Shown piece after piece: positions 33,611-44,868 of a stretch of DNA of 64,000 nt. The stretch covers positions 1 to 64,000 of the forward strand of contig JAMWFC010000124.1 of NCBI GenBank assembly GCA_027475525.1, read 5' to 3'. The translations under genes and the position numbers were made by a program. The first letter of the stretch is position 1. Every line of letters begins with the position of its first letter. This DNA comes from Macrolepiota albuminosa. Lineage: Eukaryota > Basidiomycota > Agaricomycetes > Agaricales > Agaricaceae. The notes below the pieces were generated by a model. It was not told the origin of the DNA. It did no database searches and saw nothing but the letters and a program-made list of their open reading frames with translations.

Positions 33611-34767
33611 GTGACTCAAATGAATCGGCGATCATACTCCTTGTTTGTTCTTGACTTCCTATATGTGTTGAGAGGCGTCAACGAATGCAGACCCACAGAA
33701 CCCGTCACACCCGTTCGCTCAAGGCCAGGTAGGTGCTTGAACATGTGCTATCTTAAGCAATCTCATGAAGATACCACAGATACCGAACTCTCTACATCGC
33801 CTGCCACCCCTGTTAGTCAAATTGGGAAGCTGGCTATCACTCCTCCTCCAACTCCTCCATCTGCTCTTCTGCCTCTCCATACTCGTGCTCGTGCTCTTCT
33901 GCGCTCTACATGCAACAGTACCAATGCTCAAATTAGAAGACCTTGAGGTTAGACAAAAAACAAAGTCGGCTGGGCGATCTTAGAAGTCGAAGGGAAGAGA
34001 TGCTGTCGAGATTCTTTTATCACATCATCATTCTAAATGGTCAGTCTCTATTCCTTGGAATTCCAGCAAAATTAATTGGTGTTGCCTTCAGCATCATAGT
34101 TCTTGATGAACTCGATCACATCACACCCACGACACAATCACTCACTTCTCTCTTCTCATTGCCTGATTCCACCCCATCTACTGTCCAACTCATCGGCATT
34201 GCCAACACACATACCCTCACTTCTTCCTCTGCATCTACATCCTCAGTCACAGCTGCCAGTAATGTCCGCACGCGCCACTTTGCTCCGTACACACCCAATC
34301 AACTGCAGCAAATTCTTCACTCTTGGCTACAACCTCTTTATGTTGATGTTGATGATGAAGGAAAGTCTGCTGTAGCGGCGAAAAAGTTCTTGCCGCCTCC
34401 TACGTTGATGCTCCTTACGAAGAAGATTGCGGCTATGACGGGTGATGTGAGGAGTGTCTTTGAGGTCTTGAGGGGTGCCATTGATTTGGCAGTTACCGCA
34501 ACTGCGCCGTCCTCTCCGACTAAGGATGATAACCCTCTCAACACACAGGTCCCTTCTCTGACACCTGCGCACATTCCAGCGGCACTTAAGGCTTCCTCGC
34601 CATTGTTGAGAGGCGTCAACGAACACAATGCTGCAACTCTGTATCAGGCAAGTCAACTTGTAACAAATTTGAATCTGTACTCCCAGTTTGCGCAGACATT
34701 GGTGTCCTCTATTCTACTTCATCCTCATCCAACCGACAACGAGAACACAATGTCTACTTCATATTGA
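33611..34767 (+). pseudogene. Captured CDC6/ORC1-like AAA+ ATPase fragment (right arm copy)
   Basis: The N-terminal part reads ECRPTEPVTPVRSRPGR and LLPLHTRARALLRSTCN, like the start of fungal CDC6, the loader of the replicative helicase. The Walker A segment is unrecognisable (GIPAKLIGVA where GxPGTGKT is expected), and much of the ATPase core is missing. Walker B is intact (IIVLDELDHI), sensor 1 is present (IGIANTHTL), and the winged-helix-side part follows (LMLLTKKIAAMTGDVRSVFE). Frame breaks near 33945 also rule out function. The fragment lies between two 20-bp direct repeats (33666-33685 and 34604-34623), which may mark its capture. Confidence 0.65.
33666..34623. repeat. 20-bp direct repeats bracketing the CDC6 fragment
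   Basis: TGTTGAGAGGCGTCAACGAA occurs at 33666-33685 and 34604-34623. The word has its own inverted arms GTTGA/TCAAC. The mirror copies are at 3414-3433 and 2476-2495. Confidence 0.85.
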
Positions 34768-34859
34768 ATTATACCCGTAATACTAGTCTGTGTTAGGTAT
34801 CTACAATAAACTCTTTTCCTGACTGAGCACGGAGCATGGAATGCTAACTTCTATGTTGC

Positions 34860-35640
34860 ACATCGCTTGAAGTATCTTTGTCTCAGGTGGGCATGTCATT
34901 CCAAACTTTGTTGCTACATATGTAAGTCAGTCCAAATCAATCGTGACGATCAACAATGTCCTTGTTCTTCACCGCTTCCCACATCCTTGTTCTCACCACC
35001 TCCCCCACATCACATCTTCATCTCGCTTTTTACTGAAGTTCAACCCGCCCTGCAATTGGAGACCAAGGAAGTTATCTTGAACCTAACGTACACCTCTCTC
35101 ACTGGCATACCAAATCATCCAGTGTCGCAGACCATGTCCAACATGAATGATCAACTTTCCTGCACTCACCTCATGAGAAAGGTCAAACGCGATAGTTCGA
35201 AATCAACCTCACCTTGGTAATATGTCTTCCAAGATCAGTGGCTTGCCCTTGCAGGACCGCCGTCTCACAGAGTCAATCAACATCTCTATCAACCAGGCTG
35301 CTCTCACCAGCGAGTCACTCTCATCAACGAGGAGGAGGGTCACCGATGTTTCTCGTATGTCTTGCATTCTTTACCATTGTGTCTTGCTAATTAATACACG
35401 TGCACCACACTTGGGTTCATTGTGATGACCTGAAGTCTGGACTTGGCCAGCAAGCTGAAGCGTGCAATCAAAGACATGACAGGTATTGCCGTTGAGCTCC
35501 GCACACGGAACAAGACTGAACTCAGTGGACTGCAATGCAGCTTCTCATTCGCGATGACCCAGGGGACCACAACAACACTCTTTCATTTACTCGGTGGGTT
35601 TTCTGCTTTACTCATTGACTTGTTCTGAGATCCTTGAGCT
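34860..35640 (+). pseudogene. Unidentified host-like coding pieces inside the right arm
   Basis: Several well-formed short readings follow one another: LFTEVQPALQLETKEVILNL (about 35025), SSKISGLPLQDRRLTESINI (35225) and ASKLKRAIKDMTGIAVELRT (35446). They look like exons of one or more captured host genes, but I could not name them. The left arm carries the same pieces inverted at 1459-2239. No continuous frame joins them. Confidence 0.35.
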
Positions 35641-35747
35641 CTCCATGCACGATGTCGACAACCTTATGTGTCAAGAGATCCCAACGCCGACCACTCCATT
35701 TACAGGTACCAAAAGTCCCGACATTCTTATTTCACCAGCTAAAATAC

Positions 35748-35974
35748 GTTCTCACGCAATTGGGGAGAAAAGATGATGGATGAAGGAGCTGATGAGTTGC
35801 TGAAAGGCATGCAAATTGGCCTGTAAGTCTGCTCCTATCGTTTTATATCCCTCATCACCAACTGCGTTTGTGCATTTTGATTGGGAAAACTGACACTAAA
35901 TTTTCTTCTGTATCCATGACAGGGACAGCAACGTCAACTATGAATCTTTCGTGCGCATGATCCTGAGCCAGTAG
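35748..35974 (+). pseudogene. Captured calmodulin C-terminal fragment (right arm copy)
   Basis: GEKMMDEGADELLKGMQIG is followed by an intron (GTAAGT at 35824 to CAG at about 35922) and then DSNVNYESFVRMILSQ with a stop at 35972-35974. This matches the end of calmodulin, with helix E of the last EF hand, the loop and helix F, but several calcium-ligand residues are changed. Upstream coding sequence is frame-shifted or missing. Confidence 0.55.
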
Positions 35975-36850
35975 CCGCAATGGTACCCACGTTCTGCTGG
36001 AAGTCAGTAGCCACCAAAGACACCGATTACTCAGAGACTGTATCATGCTTCTTACATCACACATAGTATCTCATTCCCTTTCCGCCACATGTGCCTTGAG
36101 CAGAGTGCATACTTGTCTCAGACTATACAGGAGTATTTCCTCTGCATACCTACTCTTCTACGAATTACCTAACACTGACACACGTTACTGCTGACACAAT
36201 TAACATGTCATACTTATCAGTCTGTCTGCAAGCCATGCAACCGGTGTATGTACGTGAAATAGCAATACTGTCAAAATAACTTTCATAGTGCGTGTTAAAT
36301 GAGCCTCAAAGCAATTGTTTGCGTTACAACTTATTGACGTTGATCGTCTCTCTGATTGTGTTGCTGCCGAGTCGCTGGCGACTCTCAAATTGACTCCTTC
36401 AAGGGCTCCCTGATCGAGTCGATTCCTGTTTCCATGACAATTTAACTCTGAAAATTGAAATTTATTTCTTTCCAACATATTTCTATTGGATATGTGTTAT
36501 GATTTTCACGTCATATTTCACAAAGAAAAACAATGAAAGTATCCAAGGGAAACATTTGAGGAAAGAGGTTGAATCTTTTGAAGCCTATTTCTATGGGAAA
36601 TATGATATTTATATTTTTGAGAAACATGGGAAGAACAATTACAAGTATTTCCAGTCTGCTTACACTGGGAAAAGGATAGTAAAAAGGTGTTATTCTACAA
36701 CAGAAATCAGTCAGGAAATAGGTGAACATTTTCTCAACTTTTACACTGAGAGAATGCTTACATATTTCTAAAGGAAACATGTCATGGAAGTTGCATAACA
36801 TGTTTCTTTTTTACTTTTTCCAAAGGAAACAGCTTCCGCTGCCAGCAGTG

Positions 36851-36853
36851 CAA
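36851..36853. repeat. Target-site duplication CAA, right
   Basis: CAA directly follows the CAGTG terminus, in the same orientation as 246-248. Confidence 0.7.
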
Positions 36854-37330
36854 GTACCTAGACAATACGCGTAAGTGTGATTATCCTCAGAGACGTATAA
36901 ACAAGACTATATTTTATGTACCTAGACAATACGCGTAAGTGTGATTATCTAGGTAGTTCTAGTTAGTTCGTGTCTTTATATGAATATATCTATGTGACGT
37001 ACCCTCAGAGACGTATAAACGAGACTGAGGGTACTGTAGTTACTAGCTGGAATATATATGATACTTTCGGACAAAGCTGCCATGGCCAGGGTGCACACGG
37101 TACACTCTTGCGATATCACGTAGTGGCAAGTGCCCCGTCACATCATCACATCATCGCCATTCTAACACCCTCAGTCTTTTATACACGACTGAGGGTGAGT
37201 CGTCACCTACATATTTGCTATGCGTGTCCTGACGATGTACACATAGAATTAAACTAACACATCGTCAGGTACTAAAATACAGTCTTTTATACACGACTGA
37301 GGAATTAAACTAACACATCGTCAGGTTAAA
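36854..37330. repeat. Cluster of short palindromes and repeats flanking the giant element
   Basis: Three perfect hairpins are visible: 36919-36955 (TACCTAGA...TCTAGGTA), 36999-37034 (GTACCCTCAG...CTGAGGGTAC) and 37166-37197 (CACCCTCAGTC...GACTGAGGGTG). A 31-bp word starting GTACCTAGACAATACGCG also occurs twice (36854 and 36918), and a 24-bp word around ACTAACACATCGTCAGGT occurs twice. No gene is evident. Confidence 0.75.
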
Positions 37331-37479
37331 TAGGACTTAGGTTCTAACAGTCTGGAATTTAGAAGGATGGATATATACCACTTGGACCTTGATATAATTT
37401 ATTTTCTTACGATTTGACAGCTAATTAGTGAGAAACTAGAAAAAATTCTTTCAGACGGACGTAAGAAATTGACCATTAG

Positions 37480-38300
37480 GGAGTCTCTTGTTCACAGTAT
37501 GAAATCAACTCCTTAAAAGCCTCCAAATAAGCGAGCATGATCTTGCGATTCGCCGAGGGAATCATACCTTCTATAGACGCGGAATTTCCATCCAGTGGCA
37601 GACAAGATCGTTGAACACGTGTAATTTTAGGCAGCTTCTACGCACTCTCCACCCACTCCACCAGCCCGGCTGTTATCTCGATCTTGCGAAAGATGGGGGT
37701 TGTGCCTTTCATGACGAGACCCAAGCAGAGTTTTTTATCGAAAGGAAAGAGGTGAGCGCGGCGGCAATCACGATTGCAACACTGGAAGGCCCCGATAGCT
37801 TGGGCAAACAGCTGTGCCTCGGAAGATCACTCGAAGCCAGGCTCAGGTAAAGGTGCTGCCTTGATGATCAGAAGGACTGTGTCTCCGTTGTGTGTTTCTG
37901 TGCAGGGTAAAAGGAGACATGCATCAGCGGTAGTGTGAACAGTGTGACCGCACATGAAAAGGGTAGGTCGTGATCCATGCGAAATACACGCCGATAGTTC
38001 TCTTCATATGCGGGATGCGATTTGGATGGCTTGGGCTTAGTGAAGTCGAGAATATAAAGGACGTGAATGGCAAAAATCTATGATGACTAATGTCTGTTTG
38101 ATGCCTTGTCCCATGGCAGCTTCAAGGGGTCACAGGCGGCAGGGAGCTCGCGGGTGAGGTCAGCGTGGTTCTCCTGGAGCTCGGCGACCTTGGCGTGCTC
38201 AGCGGCCATGTCCTTGGCCAGACGTGTTGCATCGGCTGCTCAGATGTACTCAATCAAGGTGAGCCGTGTATTGAGCTGCGTGAAGAACCACTGGTTGCCT
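37480..38300 (-). pseudogene. Decayed coding remnant of unknown identity
   Basis: The minus strand gives two good readings: WFFTQLNTRLTLIEYI, an in-frame TGA, then AADATRLAKDMAAEHAKVAE (about 38290-38110), and KLPKITRVQRSCLPLDGNSA with ANRKIMLAYLEAFKELIS (about 37640-37490). They may be pieces of one host gene. In-frame stops and frame changes are present, and I do not recognise the family. Confidence 0.3.
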
Positions 38301-38309
38301 CCCGAACAG

Positions 38310-40049
38310 CCTGACACAGACCGGGTGTACTGGTGTGGGGCAGAAGGACGGAGGGGCGCTCGTGCCTCTTGTTATGGATGGTTTGGTCAGAGAATGTGCA
38401 TTTGGTTTTGTGAGCGGCTTAGGCAGAGCTGGCTGGGACTTGGAGTGGTTTGCAAGGGCTGGAGAGTTCGAACCGGACAGACGTTGCCAAATGCGGACAG
38501 CTTTCTGGGTTCATCCATCTCCAGTGCGCGTTTTTTCTATAGGACAATAAAAGGGTTAGCGAGAGCATGACGAGAAGAGAATAAAATTGTAATGATTACC
38601 TTCTACATTCATCGGAACCTGCTGCTCACGAATAAACGAGGACCGTAAGAGGATGAAGGCGCGTTGAGTAGGCGGGGGATGCATGAGATCACAGATAAGA
38701 TTACAGATTTGATTTTTTTAAAAAAAGCAGTAGATTACAAATAAGAACGTCGTGACTTTGGCTGCACATTCCTGCATCTTGCATTTCCAATGGAGCGTGA
38801 TAAGAAGATCCATGGATCCCACATCCGTTGTTACTCAGTATTTGTATCCCCACTCGTTTCTCAGCTCTTGCTAGTGAGGTATCCATGAGGACGAACCGAT
38901 TAGCGACACAAAAAAGGGACTCACGGTATCGATCAGTAGATCTATACACGGCCCTACGGGGAGTTCCATTGCTGGAGTTGACGCAACAATTTTATCGTGA
39001 TAACCAAAAGATACGATTAGATCTTGCAGCCTCGACCTTGGCTGTAAATAAGTATATATTTTTTCATTTCAAGGATTAGTTAGCGTGGGGAGACTGAAGA
39101 CCCCTAACCTCTCCGCTGCCCTATGGAAGGTTCGACTCCTTCCGAGGACATTTCAATGCACAGGCAGTTTTATTTTCCGCTGACTGACTAGGTCATCGAG
39201 GCGAGTTTTTTTTTTATACATCTTTTCCATTATTTTTATCTAAAATCTAACGCGTTGTAGGTAAATAGACCCATCGATGCAGTCAAAGCCCACCTTGCCC
39301 TGCTCTCGCACCATCTCGGACAATGACGAAGAGGTGATTCTTTTCATCTCCTGCTTTGTTGTCCTTTTTTGTCTTTCTTGTCATATTCATTTCTACTTAC
39401 ACTCGTTCTAGGTATATTATGCCGCCGCTGCCTGCATGGGACGTTGCCCTGCCTTCCACTCTTGTCGTGGTCAGAACTAGCAGTCCGTGACATCCATATC
39501 AACTCCTTCGCCATCGAAATCACGTTGCACAACTGGCTCCAAACGCAGTAGGAGCCCCCGAGTCAATCTCTGTCGAAAACGCTGAGGAACCTCCCTTCAT
39601 ATGAAACATGCTGCCCTTCTACTGGCTTGCTCAGGTATCGTTACTCATGGTCCAGGAGGCCAATCATCGGATGAAAAAGCGGAGGAGAGATTCAGGCATG
39701 CGAAGAAGTGGCTGGATCATATTCGGGCCTTTTTAAGAAGCCAGAATGGTAAGCAGCGTTACCTTTGGGACGAGCTCTTGAAGTTACGGGTAGACATGAT
39801 GTGCAGAGTAGGAACGAACATCCGAATGGGCTACTTTATTTTTTCTTCAGAAGCGGAAGATAATTTTTTGAGGTCCTTTCTACGCAGAGCGGCTCAGGAA
39901 TCATCAATTTTAACATAATTGCGTCAGGTTAAAATAAATAACACCGATATATAAAAAAGTGCAAAAAAATCGATCTTGTGTTGTCATGGGTGATTGAATT
40001 TCGTAACAAGATATGTATAGACAGTGATTTAGAGACCGGCTTCGCTAAG
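38310..40049. other. Repeat-like, gene-poor stretch
   Basis: Short open frames occur on both strands (for example 38828-39079 and 39601-39918) without recognisable domains. A B-box-like word GGTTCGACTCC occurs at 39126 but no full tRNA fold was found. Confidence 0.35.
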
Positions 40050-40600
40050 TCAATTGGGTAAGAATGGGTTGAAGAAAACCCACACCATTGAAACAATGCA
40101 ATCAAACCAGCGTCCAACAAGGGTCGCGTCATCAGCGCCAATAGTTTCATCTCGGCGACCAGCCAATTCCATAGCTGGTTCGGTGATAGGTTGAACTGTG
40201 ACAACGGAAGCTCGGTTGGATAACGCGGTATCGTGTTCTTCTCCACGACCAGTTTGTCCACTATCACCCTCAATTCCAGCATTTAAAACCTCACGGATGA
40301 CCACACTTAAGTTTCGAACACTATCAACATTCGCATGCTGTGGATCAACAGGCTAAAAAGACGTGTTAAGTAAAATATTCATGAACCAAAGACATTTACC
40401 TCGTCGCGCAACTGTTGAGGATGGAAGTGGTGTACGCGCAGTTGAACAAGTTCTATGGAACGCACCGGCCCATTGGAAATAGACCGAGCTTGCGTAGAGA
40501 TGCCAGAAATGTCCTGCATGAGAGCTGGAGTAAAGGTTGTTGGCGCTTGCGGGTGATTACTGCAATAAGGATATCAATGGTAGAAATACGAATCGCACTC
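40050..40600 (-). CDS. Possible gene end of unknown function
   Basis: The minus strand reads MQDISGISTQARSISNGPVR to RVHHFHPQQLRDE. An intron-like GTAAAT..TTTAG lies at about 40353-40400, then PVDPQHANVDSVRNLSVVIR, SNRASVVTVQPITEPAMELA and a hydrophobic end DCIVSMVWVFFNPFLPN with a stop at 40050. The clean splice and even composition suggest real coding sequence. The 5' part is not defined, and no domain was recognised. Confidence 0.3.
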
Positions 40601-40639
40601 TTCCAGATTATAAAGCTCTGCCACGCAAAGAACCATCAA

Positions 40640-42105
40640 CTTTGTCACTAAGCCTGGACCTAGAATGCTTCGAGTCGAGTGACTGAATATTTGCGTGACA
40701 TTATGTATTTGGTGGAGAAGACTCGATTTCAGCCACACGGCAAATTACAATTGTATCCGCTGTCGAGGATCGAATATACACAATCTATTATTGTTGACAG
40801 GATTTTCGCTAAAATGCCCTCGCGGTTGTATCAAGCAACATTGGTTGAGCTGGAAAGGCCAGTAAACTGGGCCTTGAGATGGGGGCTCGTTCTACAGAGA
40901 GTAAATTTCGGTATCTAATAATGTCACATATGAATAGGAAAATGGTAGATATGTAAGAATTTTCACGAGTATGACGTGTCCGCAGACCTCCATCATTGCA
41001 TTTGGCTTTTTCCATGAGCTCAATAAACGCCGTCAACAGAAATGCGAGATCGGAGCGTGAAGACGTCATTCAGCTCTCATGCCAGATCCGTTTGACAGCC
41101 ATCGGATTTCGTTCTCTCACAGAAGGCCGCCTTGAGCACGATTGCGAGGCTTGTAAGAAGCGGGCGGAAGGAGCTAGAACAAAAATCTGAAAACCGCCCT
41201 TTGATTTGTGTAGATATTCAAAAGTATGTCCACTGAAAAACATGTCTTTAGGTGGTAGTATACAACACCGTTGGAGAAAATGTCAGATTGGCTAAGGATC
41301 AAGGGTAGGTTGTCAGGAGCTGCGGAAAAATCAAAAGAAGCAGTGGCAAAAACACCTCAACTTCCACGACTCCACGTTCCATATATGGTGCGTAGATCTT
41401 CAAGTTGCAATCACGAGCGCTGAAGAGGATCTGGGACGTATTTGTCGTAGCACAAAGAGCCGATAAGGATAATTACTCACGATTGAACATTTACCTCCGT
41501 TGGAAACCAGCAGACTGGAAAGTTCTGCTAGAAATCAAAGATTCCCAGTCCCGTCTTAACATCGCGCCACTGCTGCAAATGGTAATAATAACGTATTCAA
41601 TGATCTCGAATGGAAGATAGCCAAGATTGACCAATGATCAGCGAAAGCTGTGACCCGAACTGATGAGAAGCGGTATAGATCCTGACTCATCCATCCAGGT
41701 ATAGGAAACTTTTTAACCCGCAGGCCGACTTTGTATTTATTACTCATTATGCTTGGATGAACTTTCAGCAGCGTCCAATCCTTCGCGGGACTGCGATCCG
41801 ATAATCACAAAAAGGGACTATTCTAAACAACGACTAACCTCTTGGGGCTATTACGATGCAACGGACTAGACGCCCGGCAAATCGTTGACTTTTTAATGGT
41901 CTCCATAAAAATCGAGGCCTATGAAACCGACTTTTCTGCGGTCGTCGATATTAGTGAATCAGTAGACAAGAAATCTCGAGACAAGAAACTCACAGCACGT
42001 CTCTCTACACACTTCTCATATACCCTCACTTGACCAACGCACTTCACTTTTCCACTTTCGCATAACCTAATCCACCATGCCGTGTTAGCACACAAGTCCA
42101 GAATA
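40640..42105. other. Gene-poor stretch with a short plus-strand coding-like piece
   Basis: About 41400-41580 on the plus strand reads RALKRIWDVFVVAQRADKDN and IYLRWKPADWKVLLEIKD, coding-like in character but isolated. Nothing else is supported. Confidence 0.3.
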
Positions 42106-42259
42106 GAAACACAAAATCAAGTCCCAATTCCCGAAAGGTCGCAATGTAACGAAGCAAAACCAAAAGCCAAGTTATATATTATGAAACACAAAATCAAGTC
42201 CCAATTCCCGAAAGGTCGCAATGTAACGAAGCAAAACCAAAAGCCAAGTTATATATTAT
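42106..42259. repeat. Exact 77-bp tandem duplication (probable assembly join)
   Basis: 42106-42182 equals 42183-42259 exactly. Confidence 0.9.
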
Positions 42260-42532
42260 ATTCCTCGACGAAAAAATCAACTCAAAAAAAGCAAAGAAAG
42301 GGAATAAGAAAAAGCACGAGAGCGTCCCAGATTGCATAAGTAAAATAAACAAGACCGATAATAAGCAAGACGAGTGAGTGAGATGGGAGGTGAATCAATA
42401 GCCAATACCAATACACGAGTTTGTTTTCATTCGTAGTTCCAATCGACAAGAGTCTTTAAATCAAGACACTCGATCGTCGCTCGACCCCAAAAGGGGGGTG
42501 GAAGCCTTAAAAAAAAGGGGGGGAGAGGATCG

Positions 42533-44761
42533 TTATCCATGACTTCCACCTTCCGAATGCCGCCACGACCCAATCCTCGCAGACCTCGCAGCAGTCCCCA
42601 CACCCGCCATACTAGTTCGATCCCCAGGTCCACCACCACCACCACCGTCTTCCTCGTCAAGAGCCCCACTCTGTGGACGCACACCAAACTCATCATACAA
42701 CTGCGCGTGGGCATGCTCAAGCTTGATCTCATGCAACAACGGCACGCCCGTGCTCATCGACCTCTCATGCGCATGAGCTCTAACGACCTCTGGCCTACCC
42801 ACAACAAGCGTATCATCTGCATCCCCCCACGCATCGTCCTCCCCCTGCCCCTGTCGCGGACGCACCCCCATCTCCAGATCCCGATCCCGCTCAGGCTCGG
42901 GCTCAGGCTCCCCAAGTCTCAAATCCACCAGCCCGTGATCCTGCATGTACGGCTCCCACCGCACACTACGCATCGTCTCCTCATCCACATAAAGTTCTTT
43001 CCCCGGCATAACCTTGCCCCCCTCTCCAGACCCGATTGTCGACGCACGCGCATACGCATACCCGCCTTCCTTCTCCGTCTCCCTCCTGACACCCGCAAGG
43101 ACAGCCGCAGACCCCGCGGCCGACGTGTCGCTCGCTCGTTGGAACCTCCGACGGGTAAGCCACCAGCGCACACCAAAGAGACCAAGACACAGCGCAAAGA
43201 ACCCGATAAGCGCAACGAGCACGATCACGCCTACCGAGAGATGTCTGCCGACGGTGACGCCTCCTCCGTTGTTCGCGGGTTCAGATCCAGGGCTCGGATT
43301 AGAAGAAGACGAAAGTGGTTTATTGAACACGCGGACGGTTTGGAATTCTTGTAGTGCCTTGGTGGGGTCTGTGATTCCTACGAGCCCGAGACGGGGCTTG
43401 ATGTTGCCTGCGCCGGAGGAGTTGGTTGTCGTTGTGGTGGTGTCAAAGGTGCCTGATTCGTTCGGTGGCTCGTAGGCCATCACTGTGTATGCGTTGCGGA
43501 GGAACGGGACACCGAGGATGATGTCGGCAGGTGCGTCGGGTCTGGTGAGTACAGAGTCATAAGATTGAATTACGCCGGTGCAAAAGCTGGCGGTGTTATC
43601 GTTTGAGGGCGGCGTAGTGAGGTCGAGGGGGTGCAAGAGTATGGGAGTTCGATCGTCGAGGTTTATCGTCAAGTTTAGCGGCGTTGTGCATGGTACGTAG
43701 TCTATTTCAAAATCAGCAAAAGTCAGTAAATCACAAAGACACGTACAATTCCCGTCGTTTGCAGGACCTACGCCAATTGCTCCATAGATACCATTGGCCA
43801 CGGCGCTCGTCGTCAAAATGAGCGGCACTCCACTATCGAGCACAGCGCTCGGGAACGTGGCACCGGTACTGCTGCTCCCAATCTGGACTGGACGTGCCTC
43901 CCCATTCACCCAGACAGTGATCGCGCGCACGTCGACCTTCCAAAACAATGTGCCTTCCCTCTCGCTCTCCAAAGCTGCGTATTGTACTGTGGACGGGTTA
44001 GTAACGAAGTTCGGATGTCGACCAATTCCGAGCTGTGCAGGGACTGTATCTGAGCCCGGGCGTGAGAGAAGGAGGGATATAAAGCGGGCAGAAGGCGCCG
44101 ACGACACTGGTGTGATTGAAAAGAGATTAGAAGCCCATGCCGCGCCATCTGGGTTGTTGGAGGTGACTGGTGGGATTTGTTCTGCGATGATGGAGTTGAG
44201 AGGCAAGGCGAGGCCGAGAACACCGCTAAAGTTGGGGCCAAGAGGCTCAGAGTCGATGTCATCTGCGGCGGCTGTGTGTGTGCGTTAGAACGGTCGATGA
44301 AGAGCTAAAGACACGCACCGAGAGCCTGAAAATCAAGGCTGTAGCCGCCAATGTCGAACTTGTCCCAGACGATGGGGCCAGAGACGTTGCCTTGCAGATA
44401 CCGGATGGTGAAATCCTTTCCAGTCTGCGTCGAGCTCGACGGGTCGTAGAGATGGCCGTTGGTCTTGCTGCACGATGACGACGAACACGATTTTGAAGCA
44501 ATCCACTGGAGAAACCGTGAGCTGGTGATCGCACACGACGACGACAGACTCACAAGATCAGACGAGCCAGTGTCGACTTGAAGCGACAGTGTCTGGCCGG
44601 CAGCACCGACGGTAGCATCGATCGTGTACGCTCTGCTGGACGGATCAATAAGGCAGAACAACAGCTAGCAAGACGACATACATGTCGTACACGCTGGAGC
44701 CGACGACGTGGAGAGGGAGGACTACGCCGTCTTGGGCGCCGGGGCCCTCGACCTGGGACAT
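42533..44761 (-). CDS. Membrane-anchored pepsin-like (A1) aspartic protease
   Basis: This is a secreted or surface protease of the pepsin fold. Known of the family: it cleaves peptide bonds with two aspartates. The first catalytic motif DTGSSDL is at 44574-44554, and the second, LDSG, near 43835-43820 (Ser replaces the usual Thr, a common variant). An intron at about 44265-44320 is followed by DDIDSEPLGPNFSGVLGLAL, with another intron near 43745-43700. After the catalytic domain come a Ser/Pro-rich stalk, one membrane helix (VGVIVLVALIGFFALCLGLF) and a cytoplasmic tail of about 190 residues rich in Glu, Arg and His. The N-terminus is uncertain: the start at 44761 (MSQVEGPGAQDGV) lacks a clear signal peptide, and an upstream hydrophobic reading MNILLIIVP lies in another frame. 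Confidence 0.8.
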
Positions 44762-44868
44762 TGGGAACGATGATGAGAAGAATATTCATGGCGACCATAG
44801 CCCGCATGCAATCTGTCACGCGTCACACCGTGCCTGCCAATGTTTTTTTCTAGGCAGGGCCGGTTCAC

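Larger units (their letters stand above)
249..36850. mobile_element. Giant CACTA-class (Plavaka/Tnp2-type) transposon with 3.47-kb terminal inverted repeats
   Basis: Seen: the sequence at 249-3715 is repeated in inverted orientation at 33384-36850 (paired coordinates always sum to 37099). The outer ends are CACTGCTGGCAG and CTGCCAGCAGTG. Identity stops exactly there, and the next three bases on both sides are CAA (246-248 and 36851-36853), a 3-bp direct repeat. Known: CACTA elements end in CACTA/CACTG and make 3-bp target duplications, and Plavaka is their Tnp2-encoding branch in mushroom fungi. A Tnp2-type transposase lies inside at 3790-7594. Inferred: this is one element of about 36.6 kb, carrying cargo and a nested KDZ transposon. 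The alternative, an inverted segmental duplication, does not explain the termini plus the target duplication. The internal N gap and the 77-bp duplications are assembly matters. Confidence 0.8.
33384..36850 (-). repeat. Right terminal inverted repeat of the giant element
   Basis: This is the inverted copy of 249-3715. The inner edge at 33384 begins 8 bp after the stop codon of the coiled-coil gene. The outer edge ends in CAGTG, followed by the CAA duplication. The captured CDC6 and calmodulin pieces read left to right on the plus strand here. Confidence 0.9.

Noticed and set aside
34867..35628. Naming the unidentified pieces in the arms (CoA-ligase-like ASKLKRAIKDMTGIAVEL)
   Set aside because: The match is one short helix-like segment and not enough to assign a family.
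36499..36771. 90-codon open frame in the outer end of the right arm (and its mirror)
   Set aside because: It is the AT-rich subterminal motif region read through; no domain, splice site or codon bias supports a gene.
249..36850. The large inverted repeat as a pure assembly hairpin or palindrome artifact
   Set aside because: Two point differences between arms, unrelated inner edges, CACTG ends and matching CAA flanks argue for a real element. It remains a minor risk because short-read joins occur inside.
39060..39150. Possible tRNA gene: a GGTTCGACTCC B-box with a GAAGG/CCTTC T-stem
   Set aside because: No matching acceptor 5' strand or normal anticodon arm could be placed upstream. At most it is a tRNA-derived remnant.
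42539..43475. Long plus-strand open frames opposite the aspartic protease tail
   Set aside because: They are Arg/Pro-rich shadows of a well-supported minus-strand gene.
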